A DNA stretch of 64,000 nt from Rheinheimera pleomorphica (lineage in GTDB: Bacteria > Pseudomonadota > Gammaproteobacteria > Enterobacterales > Alteromonadaceae). The stretch is taken from positions 62,001 through 126,000 of the forward strand of contig NZ_SIRR01000025.1 of assembly GCF_011634895.1 (NCBI RefSeq), read 5' to 3'. Positions 8,692 through 16,391 of the stretch are shown piece by piece. Numbering within the stretch: the first letter of the stretch is position 1; each line of letters begins with the position of its first letter. The translations under genes were made by a program, and so were the position numbers. Below the pieces are notes generated by a model. It worked only from the letters and a program-made list of their open reading frames with translations, had not been told where the DNA came from and did not search any database.

Positions 8692-9342
8692 ATGCGTCAT
8701 ATACTGATTGCAGTGCTGGACCCGGCACCGCGCGGTGCAGATAACATCGTGTTTAACTACTTGCAGCAACGTGAACAATGGATGCTGGCGCCCGATACAC
8801 AACTACTGGTACAACGTTTGCCCTGCGTGTTTAAACACAGCCTGGTGGTGTTGGAACAACTGATAAATGTGCACAAACCCAGCCATCTGCTGATACTGGC
8901 CCAAAACCCAGCGCAGGTGCAGATTAGTGTAGAAAAAGTCGCACTGAATATTAATCATGCCAGCCTCAGCGACAACGACGGTCAACAGCCCTGCGACAGC
9001 CTTACCGCACAGCATGGTCCCGCGGCTTACTTTAGCAACCTGCCACTGAATGCTATTGTAAGCCAGCTGCACCATGCCACTATCCCGGCTCAACTGTCAT
9101 ATCACGCTGGCACCTTTGTTGCCAATCATGCTTTTTACGGCCTGATGCACTATATCAAACATCAGAATACCAGCTTGCAAGGCGGTTTATTACAACTGCC
9201 TTTGCTACCAGAACAAGCTTGCAGCCTGCCTGGTATTGCCAGCATCAGCAGCGAGCAGATGCTGCAAGCAGTCAAACTGACGCTACAAGCCTGTCTGGCA
9301 CACAGCGACAGCATGTTACGACCGGCCAGTGCTTTTGGCTAA
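8692..9342 (+). CDS. Catalytically dead pyroglutamyl-peptidase I homologue
   Basis: 216 residues, matching the ~215 of bacterial pyroglutamyl peptidase I (family C15). The fold-specific stretches are clear: VEKVALNI, PAAYFSNLPLNAIV, AGTFVANHAFYGLMHY and LLPEQ. By position the catalytic triad Glu81-Cys144-His168 of the family reads Glu81-Ala144-Gln168 here, and the N-terminal substrate-binding GFDPFGG segment is replaced by VLDPAPR. It should therefore not cleave pyroglutamate and may bind a ligand or be decaying. The start is set at 8692, 9 nt after a GGAG; an in-frame ATG at 8677 lies just upstream of that site. It sits 36 bp behind glpK. Confidence 0.82.
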   Translation: MRHILIAVLDPAPRGADNIVFNYLQQREQWMLAPDTQLLVQRLPCVFKHSLVVLEQLINVHKPSHLLILAQNPAQVQISVEKVALNINHASLSDNDGQQPCDSLTAQHGPAAYFSNLPLNAIVSQLHHATIPAQLSYHAGTFVANHAFYGLMHYIKHQNTSLQGGLLQLPLLPEQACSLPGIASISSEQMLQAVKLTLQACLAHSDSMLRPASAFG

Positions 9343-9385
9343 GCGGCTAAATTAAAAAACATTTTCTATTCAGCGAAAATTAAGC

Positions 9386-9414
9386 TTGCATAAAATTTAA
9401 GCGGCGATTAGAAT
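9386..9414 (+). promoter_or_regulatory. Sigma-70 promoter of the riboswitch transcript
   Basis: TTGCAT at 9386-9391 and TAGAAT at 9409-9414 are separated by exactly 17 bp. The predicted start of transcription, around 9420-9422, coincides with the 5' edge of the c-di-GMP aptamer, which supports both calls. Confidence 0.7.
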
Positions 9415-9420
9415 GCGCCC

Positions 9421-9513
9421 GCTCGAAAGGCAAGTCATCCGAAAGGATGAACACGCAAAGCTTCAGGTCTAAGGTTGTCAGGAAACTGGCCTCTACGATA
9501 GCTGGGCTGCCGT
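9421..9513 (+). ncRNA. Cyclic-di-GMP-I riboswitch (GEMM)
   Basis: The leader contains a six-pair hairpin capped by GAAA (9435-9450), followed by the nearly invariant ACGCAAAGC (9453-9461), a CUAA segment, a second GAAA-capped hairpin (9477-9490), a GCU/AGC closing pair (9460-9462 with 9500-9502) and a GGCA/UGCC basal pairing (9429-9432 with 9508-9511). Order and spacing match the class I cyclic-di-GMP aptamer known from Vibrio Vc2. No U-tract terminator follows, so control is more likely translational; short hairpins at about 9560-9574 and near 9582-9595 may form the switching part. The controlled gene begins at 9636. Confidence 0.85.
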
Positions 9514-9635
9514 CGCTAAGTGCGATGTTTACTTCTGCTCTGTCAGAGTTAAACGACATGCCTTATGTCCTTTCGTGTTCTGCAACCTAAGTTGCATAAA
9601 TGATTGCAAATTAACTCACATTTTGGAGCTCGAAT

Positions 9636-10007
9636 ATGAAAGCAAAATTAATCACTTTAGCTACCGTTATCGCCGCCACTTCATTTATCAGCGCTCCTGC
9701 TGCTGCAAACGACCAATTAGCTCAGTCTATCTGCTCTTATGTTGCTGCTGACAGCAAAAACAACCTGCGTAAAACGCTGTCTGACAACCGCTTACGTCTG
9801 CGTAACGTATATGAGGGTATCGTGTGTGACGGTTTACCACTGGTTCGTCACGCGATTAAACACAACGCAGCAGACACTGCCGGTTTTATTATCAGCCAGT
9901 TACCAGGTAGCCAGGTAGCGGCGTCAGGCGATATTGAGTGGGCAACCAGCAATGGCTTTGGTTCATCACCAATTATCAACGCGATCAAAGAGCGTAGCGC
10001 CAGCTAA
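9636..10007 (+). CDS. Secreted DUF3718 family protein under c-di-GMP riboswitch control
   Basis: 123 residues with a clear Sec signal peptide (hydrophobic core about 5-20, cleavage after AAA near residue 24). The mature part carries two cysteines, in QSICSYV and GIVCDGLPLV, plausibly a disulfide, and ends with NGFGSSPIINAIKE, typical of DUF3718. The function is unknown; the protein is expected in the periplasm or outside. A TTTTGGAG ribosome-binding site lies 10 bp upstream. It stands alone between its own promoter with riboswitch and a strong terminator, so it is a single-gene unit answering to cyclic-di-GMP, suggesting a role linked to surface attachment or biofilm state (inference). Confidence 0.85.
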   Translation: MKAKLITLATVIAATSFISAPAAANDQLAQSICSYVAADSKNNLRKTLSDNRLRLRNVYEGIVCDGLPLVRHAIKHNAADTAGFIISQLPGSQVAASGDIEWATSNGFGSSPIINAIKERSAS

Positions 10008-10026
10008 GCACAGAATTACCGATAGA

Positions 10027-10052
10027 AAAGGCGCCGCAGTGGCGCCTTTTTT
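10027..10052 (+). terminator. Rho-independent terminator after DUF3718 gene
   Basis: GGCGCC, five-base loop GCAGT, GGCGCC, flanked by AAAA and TTTTTT. It ends the DUF3718 transcript and, because of the A-tract, can also serve the convergent antiporter gene. Confidence 0.9.
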
Positions 10053-10062
10053 ACTTTGTGGC

Positions 10063-11613
10063 TCAGGCTTTTAATGTAAAACAATGCTGCTTTACGTGCT
10101 CGGCAATACCAACACCGGCTTCTGACATCGTTAAGTATGTCTGATCAGCACCCGCAGCGATAATATCGCGGGCCTCATCATCATGCATGCTGTGCGATAC
10201 GATAAAACCACTGAAACCGGCATCACGTAATTTTTTTGCTGCAATCATTTTGGCTTCAACGTCATTCATACTCAGAATAACCGCTTCCACCTGGCCAAAA
10301 TTCAGCCCTTGCCAGAACACCTGATCTTCAGCATCGGCGTAAAAGATATTGATGCCCTTTTTCTGATGTTCAGCCACTTTAGCCGGATCTGAGTCCATGG
10401 CAATAATGTTACGGCTGCTGGTCAGATAATTGTATGCAGCGGTACCAGTGCGTCCCATGCCCATGATCAATACATCGGCATCACCTAAGGATACCGGCTG
10501 CTCATCCGGATGATGAATATTGCGCTCAAATTTCAATAAGCGATTACATAACTTATCGTACAGCGGATGCGCCATCCGGTTTAATGGCGCTGAAATGACA
10601 AAGGATAGCGCCACCGTTAGTGCCAACGGGATCAGCCATTCTGGTAATACTACACTGGCGACAATCAGGCCAAACTCACTGTAATTGGTTAAGCTAATGC
10701 TGGCTAAAAAGGCACTGCGGGCGCGCAGTTTAAACATAATTAGCAGTAGGAAAAACAGTATCGCTTTAAGTGGCAGTAATAGCGACATTACACCGGCAAA
10801 TAACCACGCATTGGCATCCGGTAAACCATCGATACCAATTTGTAAAAAGAAACCTACTAAGAAAAACTCTTTAATGCTCCAAAGTGATTTAGACAACTCG
10901 CCTGCTCTGGGATGTTTAGCCAGAATAGCACCAAATACCAAAGCGCCAAGTTCAGAGCTTAAGCCCACCATTTCAAAGCCTTTGCCGCCAATAACCAGTG
11001 CCAGTAATAAGCCAAACAGAATTAATAAATCTTCATGCCCGCTGGCATCAAGTAATTTGTATAGCAAGGGCCGCAGCAGTGGCAAAGCAAACACCGCCAG
11101 CGCCCAGGGCGATGGTGTAGTGCCATTAGCCAGGCTCATCACCAGCAGTGCCAGTAAGTCCTGTACGATCAGAATACCTATCGCCACCCGGCCATGAAAC
11201 GCCCGGATCTCCCGTTTGCCTTCTAGCACCTTAGCGGCCAGTACTGTACTGGAGAACGCTAACGCCACTGCCAGCATTAACGCCTGATACCAGCTAACAT
11301 CAAAAATAAATAGCACCGCAGGTAGGGTAAGAATAATCGACAACGCAAAATGTAAGGTGCTGCCACCCAGCACTTCCGGCTTGCCCAGGCTGCGTACATT
11401 CAGCTTTAAACCAACGGTAAACAGCAGCAATAACACGCCTAAATGGGCAACGTGATGAATAATAGAAGGCCCTTCAGCGGGTAAATCTAAATCAGCCGCC
11501 GTTGCCGAAATAACAAAACCAGCCAGCAAGTAGCCTACCAGCGGCGGCAAACCAATAGCGCGCACCACTAAACCTAAAGAAAAAGCAAAACCTATCCAAA
11601 CTGCTTCCAGCAT
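10063..11613 (-). CDS. CPA2 family cation:proton antiporter with RCK domain (Kef/YbaL-like)
   Basis: 516 residues. The first ~370 form the hydrophobic Na+/H+-exchanger domain with about 12 membrane segments. The remainder (from residue 379) is a cytoplasmic TrkA-N/RCK domain starting at the dinucleotide-binding motif GMGRTG. There is no C-terminal TrkA-C extension. The layout fits KefB/KefC/YbaL-like K+ or Na+/H+ antiporters gated by nucleotide. It lies 74 bp downstream of the MgtC-like gene on the same strand, so the two may be co-transcribed ion-homeostasis genes. Ion specificity cannot be read from the sequence. Confidence 0.88.
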   Translation of the reverse strand: MLEAVWIGFAFSLGLVVRAIGLPPLVGYLLAGFVISATAADLDLPAEGPSIIHHVAHLGVLLLLFTVGLKLNVRSLGKPEVLGGSTLHFALSIILTLPAVLFIFDVSWYQALMLAVALAFSSTVLAAKVLEGKREIRAFHGRVAIGILIVQDLLALLVMSLANGTTPSPWALAVFALPLLRPLLYKLLDASGHEDLLILFGLLLALVIGGKGFEMVGLSSELGALVFGAILAKHPRAGELSKSLWSIKEFFLVGFFLQIGIDGLPDANAWLFAGVMSLLLPLKAILFFLLLIMFKLRARSAFLASISLTNYSEFGLIVASVVLPEWLIPLALTVALSFVISAPLNRMAHPLYDKLCNRLLKFERNIHHPDEQPVSLGDADVLIMGMGRTGTAAYNYLTSSRNIIAMDSDPAKVAEHQKKGINIFYADAEDQVFWQGLNFGQVEAVILSMNDVEAKMIAAKKLRDAGFSGFIVSHSMHDDEARDIIAAGADQTYLTMSEAGVGIAEHVKQHCFTLKA

Positions 11614-11687
11614 CCGTTAATTCCAGTTTTTAGTGTTAGATGTAAAAGTTTGAGTTGTCAGTATATTGGCTATCTCAATCAACGCTT

Positions 11688-12242
11688 TTAATGTGGATCA
11701 TCTATATCCTGTTTCATTGTTTGTTCCTTGTCATCTTTTCGCCGGCCAAATAAATTACCGTTAGCACGATGCAGCCATTCATTGTAGGTGCGGTGCACCC
11801 CGCGGCGCATCGCAGAGGATGAGTTCTCCAGTATGTCTATACCCACCAGCACTGCCACCACTAATACTGACAGTTTAATGGCCACCAGATCCTGGCCTAT
11901 GCCAATACAAACGCCAATGGCCGCCAACACCCAGATGGTCGCAGCGGACGTCACGCCCAATACCATGCCATCGCGTGCTAACATAACACCAGCACCTAAA
12001 AAGCCCACGCCGGTGATCACCTGACCAATAATACGAGAGGGATCCGTCATCTCGCTGTTAACTGACATCGACGCCGCAATAAACACATAGGTGCCCATCA
12101 CGATTAAAATTGAGGTACGAATACCAGCCGGTTTGCCGCGTAATTGCCGCTCCAGACCAATAATAAAGCCACACAATAACGCCGTGCCCAGCTCTGTCCA
12201 TGCAAAGGGGCTGATATTAAACACGAGTTGCCAATCGGGCAT
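11688..12242 (-). CDS. MgtC/SapB family inner-membrane protein
   Basis: 184 residues with the MgtC N-terminal membrane domain: GFIIGLERQLRGKPAGIRT, then GVGFLGAGVML and TSAATIWVLAAIG, five hydrophobic segments in all. The C-terminal cytoplasmic part is short. MgtC relatives are linked to magnesium limitation, acid adaptation and F-ATPase modulation in other bacteria; most free-living homologues are uncharacterised. It begins 3 bp after the DUF1289 stop, so the two are translationally coupled. Confidence 0.9.
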   Translation of the reverse strand: MPDWQLVFNISPFAWTELGTALLCGFIIGLERQLRGKPAGIRTSILIVMGTYVFIAASMSVNSEMTDPSRIIGQVITGVGFLGAGVMLARDGMVLGVTSAATIWVLAAIGVCIGIGQDLVAIKLSVLVVAVLVGIDILENSSSAMRRGVHRTYNEWLHRANGNLFGRRKDDKEQTMKQDIDDPH

Positions 12243-12245
12243 AAT

Positions 12246-12500
12246 TTATCCTTTAGCGGTGCGCAGTTGTTGTTTTGCCGCCTGCCATTCAGCCTGCGTT
12301 ATCGGGCTGGTATCTTGCTCTGCTAGGTTCTCTAACTGTGCCTGACGTTTTCGTGTCGCAACGTGTTGTAATATAGCTGCATTTTCATCGTCTGTACGCC
12401 GGTTCCAGTCGACTATTTCTGTAATATGCCGATAACAGCCAACACAGACTTTATCAGTATTTAACCGGCAACAGGCCACACAAGGCGATTCAACCACCAC
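12246..12500 (-). CDS. DUF1289 family small cysteine-rich protein
   Basis: 84 residues. The N-terminal half has the DUF1289 pattern SPCVACCRLNTDKVCVGCYR followed by TEIVDWNRRTDDE. The four conserved cysteines suggest a bound metal, possibly a zinc knuckle (inference). The C-terminal half is polar and helical. The family (E. coli YdhL) has no proven role. It is the first gene of the minus-strand unit with the MgtC-like gene. Confidence 0.85.
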   Translation of the reverse strand: MVVESPCVACCRLNTDKVCVGCYRHITEIVDWNRRTDDENAAILQHVATRKRQAQLENLAEQDTSPITQAEWQAAKQQLRTAKG

Positions 12501-12638
12501 TTTCTCCTGATTTTATCGGCTTTTGCCTGAGTTCTAACGCAAGATAATAGCGAAAAACTTAACTCTGATGCCAGTTTATGTCACTCTGGCAAACAGTATT
12601 CTGATAATAATAACCCCCTTACGTCCAAGGAACCGATA

Positions 12639-15600
12639 ATGAACGCTTTTAAACCCAGTATGCTGGCCCTGATGCTCAGCAGCTTTTTCCTGCAGGCCGA
12701 AACCGACAAAGCCCCGGCCTGGGATGTTAATGCCCCACAAGGCCAGTTTAACGACGTCAATATTAAGGTAAACCAGGGCAGTTGGATGAATGTGGCAATA
12801 AGCCCGGACGGTAAAACCCTGGCCTTTGATTTACTTGGTGATATTTACACTATGCCGGTGTCAGGCGGCGCAGCCAAACGCTTAACGCCTGATATTGGCT
12901 GGCAAATGCAGCCTACCTTTAGCCCGGATGGTAAATATATTGCTTATACCAGCGATGAAGGCGGTGGCGATAATATCTGGCTGATGAATGCCGATGGCAG
13001 CGAGCAGCGTGCGGTAACCAAAGAGACTTTTCGCCTGCTAAACAGCCCGGCCTGGAGCCCGGATGGTGAATTTATTGTCGCCCGCAAGCACTTCACCGCC
13101 AGCCGCTCGTTAGGTGCCGGTGAGATTTGGCAGTACCATAAAACTGGCGGTAGCGGCATTATGCTAACTGAACGGCCAAACGATCAAAAAGATTTGGGCG
13201 AGCCGGCGTTTTCACCCGATGGCAAATATATCTATTTTTCGCAGGATGATACCCCGGGTAAAACTTTTCATTACAGCAAAGATTCAGAAAGCGGTATTTA
13301 TAAAATAAAACGCTTTGAGCGTGAAACCGGTAAATGGGAGGTGGTGCTCGACGGTGCCGGTGGTGCTATCCGCCCGACACCGTCACCCGATGGTAAGTAC
13401 CTGGCCTATATCCGCCGGGTAGATTTTCAAAGCACGCTGTTTTTATATGACCTACAAAGCGGCGAGCATATTAAGCTGTACGATGGCTTAGACCGTGACA
13501 TGCAGGAAACCTGGGCTATTCATGGCGTTTACCCGACATTGGCCTGGACACCGGATAACAAAAGTCTGCTATTTTGGGCCGGTGGCGAAATTAAGCAGCT
13601 CAGCGTCGCGGACAAAAAAGTGGCAACAGTACCGTTTAGCGTCGATACCACTAAACAAATTCAAACGGCTGTGCGAGTAAAACAAGACATCGACAAAGAG
13701 CAGTTTAATACTAAAATGCTGCGCTTTGTGCAGGTATCGCCCGATGGCAAGCAAGCGGTATTCAGCGCCCTGGGGCATTTGTATATCACTGATGTTAACA
13801 ACCCCAAACCACGGCGCTTAACCAAACAAAGCACCGACTTTGAATATTACCCACAGTTTTCCCGCGATGGTAAACAGCTGGTGTACGTCAGCTGGAACGA
13901 TAATAGCCAGGGCGCGGTAAATATTCTGAATTTACGTAACGGCCGTATTACGAAACTGACCAGCGAACCGGGCAAATACGTTGAGCCGGTGTTCAGCCCG
14001 GATGGCAAAACGGTGGTGTACCGTAAAACAGGCGCCGGCAGCCTGTTACCCCGGCAGTGGTCGTTACACACCGGCCTGTATAAAATCAGCAGCAAAGGTG
14101 GTACGCCTGAGCTTATCAGCCGCAATGGCCGTTTACCTATGTTTGGTGCTGACAATGATAACGTCTATGCGATGGATTATGCCAAAGCGCCCAGCCTGAT
14201 CCGTATCAATTTAACCAAACATACCCAACAAACACTGTACACCGCTAAATTTGGCACCGAGTTTAAACTGTCGCCAGATGGTAAATATCTGGCCTTTGCC
14301 GATCGCTTTAAAGTGTTTGTCACGCCCTTTACCGAGCGCGGCAGCGCTATTGATATCAGCGGCAGTGATAAACAGTTTCCGGTAAAACAGTTGTCGGTGC
14401 GCGCCGGTGAATACATCAGCTGGGCCGGCAACAGCCGTCATCTGTATTGGAGCTTAGGCCCCGAGTTGTACCATGCCAGCATTGAAGGTCTGTTTGAGTT
14501 TAGCGATAAAACCGACTTTGCCGCCAAAAACGGCATAGATCTTGGCTTTACTGCGCCGGTCGACAGCCCGCGTGGCACAGTAGCCTTTGTCGGCGGCCAG
14601 GTGATTACCATGAACGGCGATGAAGTGATTCAGGATGGCGTGGTGCTGGTTGAAAACCAAAAAATTATCGCCGTGGGTAAACGTGGTGAAGTGGCCGTAC
14701 CGGCCAAAGCCAGAGTGTTCGATATTGCCGGTAAAACCATTATGCCGGGCTTGTTTGATGCCCATGCACATGGTAGCCAGGGCAGTAACCAGATAATACC
14801 GCAACAAAACTGGCAAAACTATGCCTCGCTGGCCTTTGGCGTTACCGCTATTCATGACCCGTCCAATGATACCCGCGAAGTCTTTGCTGCCAGTGAAATG
14901 CAAAAGGCCGGCCGCATTGCCGGGCCGCGCATTTTCTCTACCGGCACCATTTTATACGGTGCTGAAGGCGCAGGTTATACCTCGCATATCGATAGTCTTG
15001 ATGATGCGAAATTCCACTTAGAACGCTTACAAAAAGCCGGTGCTTTTAGTGTGAAAAGTTATAACCAGCCAAGGCGCAATCAGCGCCAACAGGTAATACA
15101 AGCGGCGCGTGAGCTGAATTTGATGGTAGTGCCCGAAGGCGGCTCATTAATGCAACATAACCTGAGTATGATTGTTGATGGTCACACCACCATTGAGCAT
15201 GCCCTGCCGGCGGCAAAAGTGTATGACGATGTGAAACAGCTTTGGCAGGCCAGCACCACCGCCTACACGCCCACGCTAAATGTGGCTTATGGCGGTATCT
15301 GGGGTGAGAATTACTGGTATGACAAAACCGAAGTATGGAAACACCCGAAACTGCGTACTTATGTACCAATGGATGAACTGGCACCGCGCAGTATGCGCCG
15401 CCCTACGGCACCAGAGCATCACTACAACCACTTTAATGTAGTAAAAACCGCGAAAGAACTCAGTGATGTTGGTGTTGTCGCCAATATTGGCGCCCACGGC
15501 CAACGTGAAGGTCTAGGCGCACACTGGGAGATCTGGATGTTCGCCCAAGGCGGTATGAGCCCACTGGAGGCACTTAAAACCGCCACCATTAACCCGGCAA

Positions 15601-15812
15601 AAACCTTTGGTATGGACCATCAACTAGGGTCTCTGCAGGTGGGTAAACTTGCTGATCTCATCGTTATTGATGGTAATCCGCTTGAGGACATCCGCCAAAG
15701 CGACCGCGTAACCCATACTATGGTTAATGGCAGACTATATGATGCCAACAGCTTAAACGAGATCGGCCTGCGCGAGCGAAAGCGTGCACCGTTTGAGTTT
15801 GAACCGCGGTAA
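12639..15812 (+). CDS. Secreted amidohydrolase fused to a TolB-like beta-propeller
   Basis: 1057 residues. A short signal peptide (cleavage near residue 20) is followed by about 600 residues of TolB/WD40-like repeats, recognisable by the recurrent SPDGKxxAY phrase (at least eight copies). The C-terminal ~400 residues are an amidohydrolase: metal ligands in DAHAHG, a likely carboxylated Lys in FSVKSYNQ, His in TIEHALP and GAHGQ, ending with GKLADLIVIDGNPL. Members are annotated as imidazolonepropionase- or dipeptidase-like; the true substrate is unknown. AAGGA lies 8 bp before the ATG. A strong terminator follows, so it is a single-gene unit. Confidence 0.88.
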   Translation: MNAFKPSMLALMLSSFFLQAETDKAPAWDVNAPQGQFNDVNIKVNQGSWMNVAISPDGKTLAFDLLGDIYTMPVSGGAAKRLTPDIGWQMQPTFSPDGKYIAYTSDEGGGDNIWLMNADGSEQRAVTKETFRLLNSPAWSPDGEFIVARKHFTASRSLGAGEIWQYHKTGGSGIMLTERPNDQKDLGEPAFSPDGKYIYFSQDDTPGKTFHYSKDSESGIYKIKRFERETGKWEVVLDGAGGAIRPTPSPDGKYLAYIRRVDFQSTLFLYDLQSGEHIKLYDGLDRDMQETWAIHGVYPTLAWTPDNKSLLFWAGGEIKQLSVADKKVATVPFSVDTTKQIQTAVRVKQDIDKEQFNTKMLRFVQVSPDGKQAVFSALGHLYITDVNNPKPRRLTKQSTDFEYYPQFSRDGKQLVYVSWNDNSQGAVNILNLRNGRITKLTSEPGKYVEPVFSPDGKTVVYRKTGAGSLLPRQWSLHTGLYKISSKGGTPELISRNGRLPMFGADNDNVYAMDYAKAPSLIRINLTKHTQQTLYTAKFGTEFKLSPDGKYLAFADRFKVFVTPFTERGSAIDISGSDKQFPVKQLSVRAGEYISWAGNSRHLYWSLGPELYHASIEGLFEFSDKTDFAAKNGIDLGFTAPVDSPRGTVAFVGGQVITMNGDEVIQDGVVLVENQKIIAVGKRGEVAVPAKARVFDIAGKTIMPGLFDAHAHGSQGSNQIIPQQNWQNYASLAFGVTAIHDPSNDTREVFAASEMQKAGRIAGPRIFSTGTILYGAEGAGYTSHIDSLDDAKFHLERLQKAGAFSVKSYNQPRRNQRQQVIQAARELNLMVVPEGGSLMQHNLSMIVDGHTTIEHALPAAKVYDDVKQLWQASTTAYTPTLNVAYGGIWGENYWYDKTEVWKHPKLRTYVPMDELAPRSMRRPTAPEHHYNHFNVVKTAKELSDVGVVANIGAHGQREGLGAHWEIWMFAQGGMSPLEALKTATINPAKTFGMDHQLGSLQVGKLADLIVIDGNPLEDIRQSDRVTHTMVNGRLYDANSLNEIGLRERKRAPFEFEPR

Positions 15813-15823
15813 ATTGCAACCCC

Positions 15824-15855
15824 AAAGGGGGTCAGCGTTCTCTGGCCCCTTTTTT
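15824..15855 (+). terminator. Rho-independent terminator after amidohydrolase gene
   Basis: AAAGGGG pairs with CCCCTTT across a 15-base loop and is followed by a T-run. It lies 12 bp after the stop codon. Confidence 0.8.
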
Positions 15856-15983
15856 AGATTCAAGCCTGTATCCTGCAGACTCAAATAATTAGCAAAACCA
15901 ATACAAATAAAATTAATCTATTGAAATAATCCGCACACTGCATTAACCTCCTTTTTTTACCAAAAAAGAAACAGGAGTTTACA

Positions 15984-16244
15984 TTGCGTTACCTAAGTAT
16001 TTTATTCATTTTTTCACTGTTGGCCGGTTGTGCTGTAAATGACACTTCAACAACCGCAACAGCGCCGACTTCAACGGCCAACACCCAAACTGACAATGAA
16101 GTTGCACCTCAGGCTGCGGCTAAAGATGCAGACGCTAAAGCTACCGACAAAGAAGACACAGCAGAGCGCCTGGTCTGTCACACGGAGAACGTAACAGGCT
16201 CCAACAGAAAAGTTCGTACCTGCCGCAAAGTTTCCAGCAGCTAA
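15984..16244 (+). CDS. Small lipoprotein of unknown function
   Basis: 86 residues with a lipoprotein signal peptide (lipobox LLAGC, Cys at residue 16), a Thr/Ala/Asp-rich unstructured middle, and a compact C-terminal segment with two cysteines (LVCHTENVTGSNRKVRTCRK) that probably pair. The start is a TTG, 6 bp after a perfect AGGAG, with no in-frame ATG nearby. The VCxTE-x-TGSN-x-C type of tail recurs in small exported proteins of gammaproteobacteria, but I know of no function. Confidence 0.75.
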   Translation: MRYLSILFIFSLLAGCAVNDTSTTATAPTSTANTQTDNEVAPQAAAKDADAKATDKEDTAERLVCHTENVTGSNRKVRTCRKVSSS

Positions 16245-16271
16245 TAAAGCCACTGGTGTGCTACTTTGGTA

Positions 16272-16391
16272 TTGAGGCTCGTCGGCTGGCGAGCTGAATT
16301 ACTATCCTTACCGATCGAGAAGCTGACCGGTTTCGATTTAAGCCAGCTGGAGCAATTTGAGCAGCGATTGCTGCACCCGCATAAGCCTTAA
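16272..16391 (+). pseudogene. Short coding remnant (C-terminal tail of an unknown gene)
   Basis: A 39-codon open stretch ending in TAA at 16389-16391 reads like the end of a real protein (for example LPIEKLTGFDLSQLEQFEQR), rich in charged helical residues, but has no plausible start or upstream domain. It faintly recalls the C-terminal tails of Rpn/DUF4351-type transposase-nuclease proteins; this is a guess. It runs 4 bp into the convergent FG-GAP gene. Confidence 0.3.
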
